The position numbers were made by a program, and so were the translations under genes. From Gemmatimonadota bacterium (GTDB taxonomy: Bacteria > Gemmatimonadota > Gemmatimonadetes > Longimicrobiales > Gaopeijiaceae), in NCBI GenBank assembly GCA_022560615.1, contig JADFSR010000023.1:1-61244 (forward strand): a DNA stretch of 61,244 nt, given 5' to 3'. A model generated the notes under the pieces. It saw only the letters and a program-made list of their open reading frames with translations. It searched no databases and had not been told where the DNA came from. Each line of letters opens with the position of its first letter. Within the stretch, counting starts at the first letter, position 1. Below, one piece after another: positions 16,494 to 25,443 of this stretch.

Positions 16494-17375
16494 GATTCCT
16501 AGCGCCTCGCGCCATCCTCCTCCTGTCCCTCGCCGCTCCAGCCGGGACCGTTGCACAGGATCGACCGTGGTGGGAGGCTTTGGGCGACGACACGCTGGGA
16601 GCGTTGATCGAAGAGGCGCTTTTGATGAGCCCTGACCTCGCCGCCGCTGTCCAGCGCATCGCTCAGGCTGAGGCTTCTTCCATCCGTTTCCGAGCCCCGC
16701 TCTTGCCCACGCTGAGCATCGACGCCCTGGGATCGGTGGCTCCCCTGAGTGGGCTGGGGTTTCAGTTTGGCGGATTGCCGATCGGTGGTGACCCCACCGG
16801 TGCCCGGCCGTCCCTCTTCTACACGGGGTCCGGCAGGTTCACGGCGCGATACAACCTCACGTCCTTGGGCGCGGATTATCGCCTCTTGGAGTCGAGTCGT
16901 TTCCGGGCCCTTGTGAGCCGCGGAGACGGCGACGCCGTCGCGGTGGCCCTGGCCACTCAGGTGGCCGAGGCATACTTGGACGCGGTGTCCGCCCGAGAGC
17001 AGCGGGCGATCATCGAGCAGCAGGTTACGGCTAGCCAACAGCTCGCCGATGTCACGCTCCTCCGCTATCAAAGCGGCCAGGCGACCGCACTCGACGTGCT
17101 CCAGCAGCGGCAGCAACTTGCCACCGCGAAGGCCAATCTTCCGCTGACGCAGGCGTCCCTGCGGGTTGCGCTCGAGCGACTCCACGCCCTTCTCGCTCGG
17201 GATGCAGAAGCGTCCCTGCCAGAGGTCCCAGAGCGGCTGCCCACCGTGCCCGTCGCCGACCCAACCATCCGGTCCGGTGCGCCAGTGGCCACGTCTTCGA
17301 TTTTCGATCGTCCCGATGTCCGGGGAGCCGATGCCAGGCTCCAGGCATCGCTTCGCGATGCCTCGGGCGCACGAT
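16490..17375 (+). pseudogene. TolC-family outer-membrane efflux protein, 3' end lost
   Basis: The GTG start overlaps the preceding stop. A signal peptide ends at TVAQ and is followed by about 265 residues of TolC/OprM-type sequence: LIEEALLMSPDLAAAVQRIA, the helical LATQVAEAYLDAVSAREQ, TLLRYQSGQATALDVLQQRQ and FDRPDVRGADARLQAS. After about 17345 the homology ends at a perfect hairpin (AGGCATCGC-TTC-GCGATGCCT, 17343-17363), and IS256-type sequence begins. About half of a normal TolC (second helical hairpin and end) is missing and not found downstream, so insertion was followed by deletion. The frame stays open to 18025 only by chance. Confidence 0.8.
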
Positions 17376-17402
17376 GGAGCGGCAATGAGGAGGCCAGGTG
17401 CC

Positions 17403-18311
17403 ATGGCGGACAGGATGCTGGAGATCCTGATGGCAGGCGTGAGCACGCGGAAGTACGGTGCGGTGATCGGCGAAATGGCCGACACGGTGGGCGTGAGCAA
17501 GTCGGCGGTGAGCCGCGAGACGATCGAAGCGTCGGAGCGCGTGCTGAAGGAGTTGATGGAGAGACGCCTCGACGCGTGGGATCTGTTGGTGATCTACCTC
17601 GACGGCATCCAATTCGGTGCGCACCATGTACTTGCGGCCGTGGGCGTGGACACGGACGGCAAGAAGCATGTGCTGGGGATGCGGCAGGGAGCGAGCGAGA
17701 ACACCGAGGTGACCACCACCCTGCTCCAGGACCTGGTCGAGCGTGGCCTGGATCCGGAGCGCCGGCGACTGTTCGTGATCGATGGCTCGAGGGCACTGAG
17801 GAAAGCCATCACTCAGGTGTTTGGCGCGGAGCACTTGGTCCAGAGATGCAGGAATCACAAGCTCAGGAATGTCATCGGGCACCTGCCGAAGGGCGAGCAC
17901 CCACAGGTGAAGGCCGCGATCCGTGCGGCGTGGAAGCTCGACGCGAAGGACGGCACCCAGAAGCTCGAACAGCTGGCGCGGTGGCTCGAACGCGATCAGC
18001 CGTCGGTGGCGGCAAGCCTCCGTGAGGGTCTGCATGAGATGTTCACGATCAACCGGCTTGGATTACCACCTCGGCTGAGGAAGTGCCTCGGCACCACGAA
18101 TGTCATCGACAGCACCCACTCAGGCGTGAGGCAGAAGACCCGCAGGGTCACGAACTGGAAGAATGGCGCGATGGCCTTGAGATGGGCAGCAGCCTCCTTC
18201 GTCGAGACCGAGAAGAGCTACCGACGTATCGTCGGCTTCGATCAACTCCGGATGCTCAAAGCTCATCTCGATGATCGCGAGCCGGTTGCCGAAATGAAGA
18301 TGGCAGGTTAA
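17403..18311 (+). pseudogene. IS256-family transposase, N-terminally truncated
   Basis: About 302 residues can be read from an ATG at 17403 with GAGGAGG upstream. The sequence matches the catalytic half of IS256 (mutator-type) transposases: LVIYLDGIQFG with the first Asp, KHVLGMRQGASEN, LFVIDGSRALRKAI with the second Asp, VQRCRNHKLRNV, NVIDSTHSGVR and a late Glu in FVETEKSYRRI. Full proteins are near 400 residues; the N-terminal third is missing and the remainder is fused into TolC. It could still be translated but is unlikely to be a working transposase. No terminal inverted repeats were identified. Confidence 0.82.
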
Positions 18312-18359
18312 TCACGATAGCCTCGGAGCCACCACCTTCAACTGAGATCGTTGGTCCGG

Positions 18360-18803
18360 CTAGCGGCTTACCGCGAACTGTGCCCTAGCCGTTACCCCCA
18401 GCTCCTGGATCTCGAAGGCCAGGCGGTAGGGCCCTACGCGGTCCGCCATCTCAGGTGTGACCGTGAAACTCCAGCGAATCATCGCCATCTGACCTGGAAT
18501 CACGAAGAGTGTTGGATTGAGGAGGATTACTTCGCTCACGAGCAAATCCGCCCCCTCTCGAGTATAGCTGAGCGGAGTGGCAAGCGTCACTCTGTAACTC
18601 GTGACCCGAACTCTTGAGTCTGCGACACTCGCGAGGTCGAACTCACCAGTGATTCGTTCACCGACGCGCACCGAGGACCGCTGAACGCCAGCAGGTTCGG
18701 CTCCAGCGCCGAGTAGCCGGATCTGGGGGCCGCGGGCTGAAGCGCAGGAGCAGGCTACCAACGCAAAGAAGAAGAGCCATGCCCGGTTTTTCAGCGATGC
18801 CAT
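18360..18803 (-). CDS. Lipoprotein of unknown function
   Basis: 147 residues. A hydrophobic leader ends in LVACSC, a lipobox. The mature part looks like one beta-sandwich domain: alternating strands such as SSVRVGERITGEFDL, RVTSYRVTLATPL, and MIRWSFTVTPEMADRVGPYR near the end, resembling immunoglobulin-like or intracellular proteinase inhibitor-like domains. No catalytic motif. It stands alone between the IS256 relic and a decayed propeller gene. The frame is intact over its whole length and codon use looks normal, so it is probably a real gene. Confidence 0.65.
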   Translation of the reverse strand: MASLKNRAWLFFFALVACSCASARGPQIRLLGAGAEPAGVQRSSVRVGERITGEFDLASVADSRVRVTSYRVTLATPLSYTREGADLLVSEVILLNPTLFVIPGQMAMIRWSFTVTPEMADRVGPYRLAFEIQELGVTARAQFAVSR

Positions 18804-18805
18804 AC

Positions 18806-19270
18806 GCAGTCCGAGGATGAAGTCTCACCATTCTGTATTCGGAGCGGTCTGCGGCGCATGACAACGGGAGGTCCAGGGTGGGTCCGATCTCCGTAACCAA
18901 AGCGTCGGCGGTCCCCGAGTACGCCGGGATTACCGAACGGAGCAAGCGCGATGGTGCGGATCAGATCGCCTCCCCCAAGGATCGACACGCGGAGCAAGCG
19001 GGAGTCGTCGACCAGAAGCATATCGTTGTCCGCAACTGTCACCGAATGAAGATTGCGGAACTCCCCAGGCCGTCTCCAACACCGGCACGGACCCACTCGA
19101 CGGTCCCATCCGCGGCGGCGCAACCAGTTCTTGTGTCCTTCCGCCGTCGGCCACTGCGGCTCTTCCGTCCGGGAAGAGTGCCCCTGCCACGATCGTCTCG
19201 AACGACCGCTCGGTCGCGGCCCACCAGGCGCTCCCGACGTGGGCGCCTCCACTTACTAGACGCTCGACCC
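18806..19270 (-). pseudogene. Decayed six-bladed beta-propeller gene
   Basis: Propeller-like pieces appear in successive frames on the minus strand: VAGALFPDGRAAVADGG near 19190, then AADGTVEWVRAGVGDGLG, then FRNLHSVTVADNDMLLVDD and a LIRTIALAPFGNPG segment, then a further shift. The motif order (F.DG..VAD, then GTVEW, VRAG.GDG) matches NHL/6-bladed propeller proteins such as the gene at 23730. At least three frameshifts and no start make it non-functional. 19271-19346 holds nothing recognisable. Confidence 0.5.
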
Positions 19271-19346
19271 TCGCGGATCGTGCAGCGCGTAGTGCCCGGG
19301 CTACGGACGCTTGCTGGTCTGGGCGCTGTGGCCGAATTGCCGGAGG

Positions 19347-20162
19347 TCATCGCTTCGTCCAGAAGAGGAGCACACCGCACTGGTCTCCACTCCTCGTGAT
19401 GTTGTACTCGACCGGAACCTCTGCGGGACTCCGGTAGGCCTCGACTGCTTCCACAGTCTCGAGCGGCACGACGCCCGACAGTGAGATGCCGTCCAAATGA
19501 TCATACCTGACCCGTACGCCGTCGACGAAGACCACGGGGGAGCACAAGTAGCCGCCGCCAGTCCCTGCATTACGCATCACAACCATGTCGCCGAGATAGG
19601 ACAGGGGTCCGTCGGCCAGTCGCACGACCATGCCCGGGACGCTGTGAAAGAGCTGTTCGGTGTTCCGCGCCACGGACTTCTCAATCTCGTACGGCGTGAT
19701 GAAGTGGCCGAGGCCACGCTGGTAGCGACGCACGAAGCCGTTTCGAATGAGCCTGTGTTGCTGAACCGGCCGGTCGAGCATCACCAGGATCTCGTCGAGG
19801 GGCAGTGGCTCGGGTGGCAGGCGGAACTCAACGGTAAGCTCTCCGCCCATGCCGACGTCGAAGATGCCGTCCACGGTCTCGCGATACCCCAGCGCCGAGC
19901 CCAGAAGTAGGAAACTTCCCGGTTCCGGGGAGGTGACCGAGAAGTACCCCCGCTCGTCCGTGACCGTGTAGGTGACTGAGTCGCCCGCTTCGGCGAACAT
20001 GATGACGAGCCCGATGTTGATGGGCTGGCCGTTCTCGACGTCGAGGAGGCGGCCCCTGATCGTCTGCGCGGAAGCGGGCGAGACCAGCACGGCGGTAGCT
20101 GGGGTCAAGACCATCGCCAGAGCGAGGAGGCCGCGAGCTCGTCGGCGTGTGAAAACCTTCAC
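19347..20162 (-). CDS. Carboxypeptidase-regulatory-like plus TonB-plug-like exported protein
   Basis: 271 residues from a GTG that overlaps the upstream stop (GTGA). The signal peptide ends at PASAQ. Residues 33-120 are a carboxypeptidase-regulatory-like (CarboxypepD_reg) domain: IRGRLLDVENGQPI, TDERGYFSV. Residues 150-265 resemble the plug domain of TonB-dependent receptors: LFHSVPGMVVR, VFVDGVRV, VEAVEAYRSPAEVPVEY. No beta-barrel follows, so it cannot be a receptor itself. Role unknown: perhaps a surface adaptor. Its 3' end is duplicated in a collapsed copy near 22.4 kb. Confidence 0.8.
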   Translation of the reverse strand: MKVFTRRRARGLLALAMVLTPATAVLVSPASAQTIRGRLLDVENGQPINIGLVIMFAEAGDSVTYTVTDERGYFSVTSPEPGSFLLLGSALGYRETVDGIFDVGMGGELTVEFRLPPEPLPLDEILVMLDRPVQQHRLIRNGFVRRYQRGLGHFITPYEIEKSVARNTEQLFHSVPGMVVRLADGPLSYLGDMVVMRNAGTGGGYLCSPVVFVDGVRVRYDHLDGISLSGVVPLETVEAVEAYRSPAEVPVEYNITRSGDQCGVLLFWTKR

Positions 20163-21934
20163 CGCTCTGGTCGATCCCGGATGACTCTGACCGTGTGTTC
20201 CCGGGCCCCACCGATTTCCATGATCTTCAAAGTGTCACCCTCGGTCTCTACTCCTTCGTAGACGACCACCACTGTGAGGAGCTCTCTTTCTGGAAGCCGG
20301 CACACGCGGTAGACCCCTTCTTCGTCGGTCGTCGTCTGCACTCCGAACATCCCCCGGTCGATGACGGAGGCCCCACCCGGTCGGAACTCGTATCGATACG
20401 AGAGGACGCGCACGACCGCCCCGGGGAGCGGCTCGTCCGTCACGGCATCGCGCACCCAGCCCACCAGGATCCCCGTCCCTTTCGCCTGCGGGGGCAAGTT
20501 CTCCCACTCCGGACCGACCATGCGCACCTCGCTGCACACATCGGTCAGAACGCTCGCCGCCGAGGGCATATCGAACTCGACGTGGGTCATCTCGCCGTTG
20601 AACACCGCAGGCGTGAGCGGCTCCGGCGAGTAGCCGTAGGCCTCGAGCCGGGGATCGACGAATCGTACTCGATAGATCCCTTCGACGAGGCCGGAGATTT
20701 CGAACCACCCAGCGGAGTCGGTGACGACCTCCTGAGCCGCTCCCACGATGTCGACGCGAACGCCCTCGAGGGCGCTTCCGAGACTATCCCGCACTACGCC
20801 CTCGATGCCTCCCGTTCCCCGATGCCTCAGCGCGCGTCCAGCGCCCTGCACGTCGAGCACCATCCCACCGGCTTCGCGGAAGCCCACCACGTACCGCCGC
20901 CGTCCGCCCCTGAAGCCGTCCGTCTGCAGTGCGACCCGCGGCATCCTGATCCACCACTCGGGCACGATCCAGCCGCCCTCGGGCATGCGTTGGAATTCGA
21001 CGCGTCCTCCGATCTCGTCCGAGCGGATGTCGGGGTCCAGGTTCGCGTAGCGATACTCGAGCCACCGAAGCTCGGAGCTCGCGGGGTCGAGCCAGAGCGT
21101 CCCGGCGACGTCGATGATACGACGTCTTTCGCTCGTCGGCTCGAACGCCAGACCGATCAGTCCGGCTGTTTCACCTCTCTCGCCGCGTCTCAATCGAAAG
21201 CAGTGCGAGTCGAGAAAGACATCGGACAGTAGGACATTCGCGTCCGGCGCGAAGTACAGGTCCACGCCACCCGAGGGTTCCACGAAGCCCCTGTCGATGA
21301 GCTCCTCGGCCGGCCTGCTCCTGAAGGGCGAACGCATGTTGGCCTCACGCCGGGACTGATTCTCCCTCCGGATCACCCGCGTATTCCGATCCAGGTCACG
21401 CTCGTAGAGCATGGTCTGATAGCGATACAGTCTTTGCTCGTCGGTGAACACCGCGGTAGCGAGCGCCTTTCGGGCCTCATCCCAGACCTGGGCCGTGAGC
21501 AGTCCTTCCGCGGGACGCACCCGGCACCGCTCGTCCACTGCTACGGCGATGCCCTCGAGTCGGATAGGCCGCGCGTCTAAGCGGATCTCCTCATGGAGTG
21601 TCGCGCCGACCCGAGCCTCGAGCAGATTGCTCTCTCCCGTAGCCATCCCGATCATCTCCGCTCGCACGCGGTAGCTTCCGGCGGGGAAGCGGAGGAACAG
21701 CACGCGCCCCCGCTCGTCGGTGAGTGCTGTCCGTACGACGGCTCCGCTGTCGTCGAGCAGGTAGACGAGAGCGCCAACGACCGGCTGGGAGGTCTCGCGA
21801 CTCAAGACTTGTGTCGAGACCGTTTGGGCTCCGACGGGCGATCCGGCCAGGAGGAGCCACGCCAGGGCGCCGGTTACTTCCGGCCCGCTGGCCCGACGTC
21901 TGCAGCCTGGTCTGATCGATCTAAATAGTCGCAC
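20159..21934 (-). CDS. Large exported protein with carboxypeptidase-regulatory-like repeats
   Basis: 591 residues. GTG start with GGGAGG six bases upstream; signal peptide ends at PVGAQ. Three regulatory-like beta-sandwich domains can be seen: residues 38-115 (SQPVVGALVYLLDD, TDERGRVLF), about 375-455 (GIEGVVRDSLGSALEGVRV) and about 485-580 (GWVRDAVTDEPLPGAVVRVL). Between them is a domain of about 200 residues with no known motif (DLYFAPDANVLLSDVFLD), which resembles the core of similar Gemmatimonadota surface proteins. The gene overlaps the plug-domain gene downstream, so the two products are likely made together and may form a complex. Confidence 0.8.
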   Translation of the reverse strand: MRLFRSIRPGCRRRASGPEVTGALAWLLLAGSPVGAQTVSTQVLSRETSQPVVGALVYLLDDSGAVVRTALTDERGRVLFLRFPAGSYRVRAEMIGMATGESNLLEARVGATLHEEIRLDARPIRLEGIAVAVDERCRVRPAEGLLTAQVWDEARKALATAVFTDEQRLYRYQTMLYERDLDRNTRVIRRENQSRREANMRSPFRSRPAEELIDRGFVEPSGGVDLYFAPDANVLLSDVFLDSHCFRLRRGERGETAGLIGLAFEPTSERRRIIDVAGTLWLDPASSELRWLEYRYANLDPDIRSDEIGGRVEFQRMPEGGWIVPEWWIRMPRVALQTDGFRGGRRRYVVGFREAGGMVLDVQGAGRALRHRGTGGIEGVVRDSLGSALEGVRVDIVGAAQEVVTDSAGWFEISGLVEGIYRVRFVDPRLEAYGYSPEPLTPAVFNGEMTHVEFDMPSAASVLTDVCSEVRMVGPEWENLPPQAKGTGILVGWVRDAVTDEPLPGAVVRVLSYRYEFRPGGASVIDRGMFGVQTTTDEEGVYRVCRLPERELLTVVVVYEGVETEGDTLKIMEIGGAREHTVRVIRDRPER

Positions 21935-22329
21935 AGGGAGCCTCCCACTGAGAGAGATACGGTGCGCCGTCGCGTTCCTTACCTGCTCAGTACCTGCTCA
22001 GTCGTCAACTGTTGGGGGCAAAAGACCCGTCCCGATTGGCACGAGGGACGGTATTGCTGTCGCACCTCCCTGAGCATATCGGACTTCGGAAGCCGATTCG
22101 CGTGCGCCTGAGCCTGCCTTCGCCCCAGGCCGGAAAACTTCTTCCATTCGAAGACGCCTCCCGCCCGCGAACCGTGCAATGAAGTTCGACCCCGAGGGTG
22201 GCCGCCACGCCCGACGCGAGACTGACAGCGATCTCCGTTTAGGTGGATACACGCATAGTCCTGGAGGGCCGCGACGAGTGACCCGCGACTGCTTGCTAGT
22301 CTGGCGCCTTGGCCGGAGTTGCCGGAGGT

Positions 22330-22500
22330 CAGTGCTTCGTCCAGAACAGGAGCACGCCACACTGGTCTCCGCTCCTCGTGATGTTGTACTCGACGGGAAC
22401 CTCCGCAGGACTCCAGTAAGCCTCGACTGCTTCCGTCGGTTGTGGTCTGCACTCCGCACGGTCTGCCTCCCACTGCAGAGAGGTACGGGCCCCCGTCACG
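22330..22500 (-). pseudogene. Collapsed duplicate of the 19.3-21.9 kb gene pair
   Basis: Three patches in the same order as the intact pair. 22457-22500 resembles the leader just upstream of 21934 (CCTCCCACTG...TACGG...CCGTC.CGTTC). 22440-22457 resembles the GVQTTT segment of the first gene. 22330-22435 encodes the last 34 residues of the second gene (VEAYWSPAEVPVEYNITRSG, then DQCGVLLFWTKH) with only two changes. Similarity continues faintly to about 22250. A tandem copy of the pair appears to have lost nearly everything by internal deletions. The rest of 21935-22740 has no gene. Confidence 0.7.
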
Positions 22501-22744
22501 TTCTTCCTGCTTGTGGACGACCAACCCCATGTGAGTGGCGCGAGGGACGATATCGTCGCCCTCCTCTCACTATCCGTTTACGAGCTACGGCTCTGCCCGC
22601 TTATATCTTCCAGTATAGTCAAGAAGAGCACTGACGGTTCCGACCGGCCACCGCAGGCCCCATGGACGCTGATCGGGGCGGTTTTTGGCTGCTCCGACCC
22701 GAGCCGGAAACTTTCTCTCAATCTTGCACCAAGCCCTCCCCCGA

Positions 22745-22785
22745 GGGGCCTGTAGTTTCTGGTCGAAGGGCAAAGTACAGGCCCC
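22745..22785. repeat. 10-bp perfect hairpin beside the IS91 relic
   Basis: GGGGCCTGTA (22745-22754) pairs with TACAGGCCCC (22776-22785) around a 21-nt loop. It lies 270 bp beyond the stop of the IS91-like relic. It could be a terminus hairpin of that element or a terminator; no T-run follows. 22786-23052 shows no gene. Confidence 0.4.
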
Positions 22786-23052
22786 CGGGGTGTGATCGCT
22801 TATTGCGGCAGCAGGTCTGCCAGCAATGGAATGGATAGCCGATTCAACCGCCCTATCGACGCGGGAGGCGTGGTAGGTCGGGGAATGGGATGGGACGCGG
22901 AGCGAGGGTCGGGCGAGTCGGGTTGATAGCCGTCGCCGCGCGAGACGTGCGCGGGGCTCGGATGATGGAGTGGGACGGGGGGATGCTCAGACGGGCGGAT
23001 GGAGGTGGCCGAATGGCTCAGCTTGTCCGGGCAGACAGCGGGAGGCGGACCC

Positions 23053-23400
23053 TCAGGGGTCGAACTCGTCCGGCGGCGACTGGTCGAAGACGAAGTCTGG
23101 GATGGGCTCGGCCTCAGTGGGATCGAAGGCCGGGGTCTGGTCGAGGAGGAGATCTCCGACCACGCTTCGCGCGGTGCCCCGGGCCGCGCGCGGGCGAGAT
23201 GGGCGGAGGTGCGTGTGGGAGCTCCAGGTGTAGAAGAATCGCCGTGACGACGGGCGGGTCGGTGAGGAAGGAGAGGATCCTCATGGGGCCACCACAAGCG
23301 GGACAGAGCAGCGGCAACACCTCGTAGATGCGAGCGAGCAGCACGGCCCAAGACCCACCTTCGGTGGGTGCCCGCGAGCGGGGTTGGTGGGGCGAGCCGG
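23053..23400 (-). pseudogene. IS91-family transposase, C-terminal relic
   Basis: On the minus strand the frame reads APTEGGSWAVLLARIYEVLP, then LLCPACGGPMRILSFLTDPP and AILLHLELPHAPPP, the conserved C-terminal zinc-binding end of IS91-type (Y2) transposases. A frameshift near 23160 moves the tail to another frame: DQTPAFDPTEAEPIPDFVFD, then QSPPDEFDP and a stop at 23055-23053, again typical. The catalytic tyrosine region is absent and an in-frame stop cuts the 5' side near 23.4 kb. 23401-23729 contains only small inverted repeats (GGTTGG/CCAACC) and no gene. Confidence 0.75.
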
Positions 23401-23729
23401 CTCAGCATCGAGGGAGGGCTGCGGCCTTGGGCTCGTGCCTGTTGGGCTCGGGAGCTGAGCGCCGAGTGTCTCGGCGTCGGGTCTGCCGATGTAGGTGACG
23501 GCGGTACGGAGTTTGGCATTCGGCGCGAGAACGCCGTGATACCGGTGGCGGTGGACGCGTGGGGGTGTGACGAAACGAGCTAGCCGCTCGAGAAGCTGGC
23601 TACGTCAAGCGACCATGTCGCCGGGCAACCCCTTTTTGCACGTGATCTTGATATCGGGGACCCGCTGAGCAATTACGGTTGGTCGAGCTTCTTCGCGCCA
23701 ACCGAAGGGCCATCCTACGAGCGCGGATA

Positions 23730-24890
23730 TTATCTCGACCGATTGAGTTGGTACACAACGACTGACGGGACGTCGAAGTCGTCGCGGCTCAGTCCTGCGA
23801 CATAGTTGTCACCGGCAGCCATCAGCCTGAATCCGGAAGGGAGCACGATATCTGAGAGCAATGCGCCATCCCGGTTGTACACCGACCACACCGTCTCGCC
23901 ACGCGGCGTCGCATGCCGGACGAGACCACCAAGGGACCATTCCAAGGGACCAACCCAAAGCTCGGATGCTGCACCCGCAACGAACCGACCAAAAGAGGCG
24001 AACTCGTCAGCGAACTCAATCTCCCTTCTACGGCGCCTCTTGGCCTCCGCGCTCATACGCGTATTTCGAGCGTCGATGCGTGCGAAATGGGCTTCACGGT
24101 CGTCCTGCATAACCCCAGAAGACTCCCAGACTTCCCGAACGATCTGGTGGAGTGGCTCACCGGCTTGTGTAAAGCACTCGATCAGATACTTGTCCGGGAA
24201 GCCGACGCAGAACTGGTCACCCTGCGGGCCGAGGGCGGCCACCGGCCCGAAGACCAGGCCGCGGGGGCGTTCACTGCCTCGCCGCGTGGCGAGGCCGTAT
24301 CTGTACCTCATGATCTGTCGAGGCTCCCCTCCGGTCACTGCAACTACTCTCATCCACACCGTAGTCCGTCCGGGGGGAACATCCGAGACGGATTCAACCA
24401 CATACGTCAACTCGGTTCCGTCATCGAAAGACCCCGTTCTATTCAAACGACGACCCATCGCCGAGATCACTGGTGGGGTCCTGCCGAGAAAAGTCCCATC
24501 GAGGCCGAACCGTGAAGCCCAGCCCCTCGCGTCCACCGCGATTAGCTCGGCGCCACTCCCGAACAGATCCCATATCCGGTTGATTTCGCCCGGGCCCTGG
24601 CCGCTTCCACCCACCGTCTTGAGGTGTCGCCCGGTCGTCGCGTCAAAGAAGCGGATCTCGTCCGATCCCAGATCGCCGATGACCAACGACCCATCGGGTG
24701 TCAGGACGACACCCGCAACGTCTTCGAACCACTCCTGGGGATCGTCTCCGTCCCCAATCCGGACAAGCTCGGGCCCGACGCTCCACCGTAAGGAAGGCGC
24801 GCCGTCCGGCAACTGCCCGGAAAGGTCGATTGGTGAACCCGCCGCAAGGAGTGTGAACGCGAACAAGATGGCGGGTGGACTGAACTTCAT
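23730..24890 (-). CDS. Exported six-bladed beta-propeller protein
   Basis: 386 residues. ATG 24890 has AGGAGAA six bases upstream; the open frame extends further but without a ribosome site. Signal peptide of about 28 residues. Propeller repeats include VVLTPDGSLVIGDLGSDEIR, FFDATTGRHLKTVGGSGQGP and WSVYNRDGALLSDIVLPSGF, as in NHL/6-bladed propellers. The central part is less regular and has a long charged helix (AEAKRRRRREIEFADEF). These proteins are common in Gemmatimonadota and Bacteroidetes; the ligand is unknown. It is monocistronic in appearance. Confidence 0.8.
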   Translation of the reverse strand: MKFSPPAILFAFTLLAAGSPIDLSGQLPDGAPSLRWSVGPELVRIGDGDDPQEWFEDVAGVVLTPDGSLVIGDLGSDEIRFFDATTGRHLKTVGGSGQGPGEINRIWDLFGSGAELIAVDARGWASRFGLDGTFLGRTPPVISAMGRRLNRTGSFDDGTELTYVVESVSDVPPGRTTVWMRVVAVTGGEPRQIMRYRYGLATRRGSERPRGLVFGPVAALGPQGDQFCVGFPDKYLIECFTQAGEPLHQIVREVWESSGVMQDDREAHFARIDARNTRMSAEAKRRRRREIEFADEFASFGRFVAGAASELWVGPLEWSLGGLVRHATPRGETVWSVYNRDGALLSDIVLPSGFRLMAAGDNYVAGLSRDDFDVPSVVVYQLNRSR

Positions 24891-25443
24891 TGGGTTCTCC
24901 TGACAGGGATTAGCCATACAGCGGATCTTGGTCGTCTGCAAGCGGGCCCTCCTCCGGCTTACCTGGCGGCTCGAATGAGCGCAGCTAAGAAACCCTTCGG
25001 AGGGAAGCCTTCGAAGTACTGATCGTTGACCAGGACGGCCGGAGCAATCCAACCGATTTCGCGTCCGCTTCACCCCGGCCCCGGCCAGGAACGCGCACGG
25101 TCCGCTCTCTCCTTCTATCGGCTACCCAAGCCGGCGCCGGACCAGCCGGGCGACCCCCGCCCGCATGCAGCCGATGTACGGCCCGAATCATCGGCGTGCT
25201 CGAGGCCTCGGTGGCGGCACAGTCCGCTGAGGCGGGCCTTGATGGTGGGCGCGTTGTCCTCGGCGGTGGTCGGGGCTGGGCAGGGTGTGGCAGAGGTTGC
25301 GGCCTACTCAACACCCGGAACGGAACGCTGGCCCCGCCCTCGAGCTCGCCGCCACCGACACGGTCGTCGCTTTCCTGCTCCGGCAAAGGCGCTGAAGTTG
25401 GTTCAGTCGTGGCGAAGCCCTGAGCCATGCACCAACACCGGAC
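24891..25443. other. Gene-free interval of about 550 bp
   Basis: Open frames here are low-complexity, Arg/Pro-rich shadows without ribosome sites or recognisable motifs. The only useful signal is the ribosome site of the propeller gene at 24896-24902. The serpin gene upstream runs in the same direction, so its terminator and the propeller promoter should lie here, but neither was recognised. Confidence 0.4.

Noticed and set aside
17375-18025. Continuation of TolC as a 511-codon protein
   Set aside because: After about 17345 the translation loses all TolC character and overlaps the IS256 transposase in another frame.
22800-23519. Long minus-strand open frame of 239 codons
   Set aside because: Ser/Pro/Arg-rich low-complexity translation; it overlaps the frames that read as an IS91 transposase relic and has no ribosome site.
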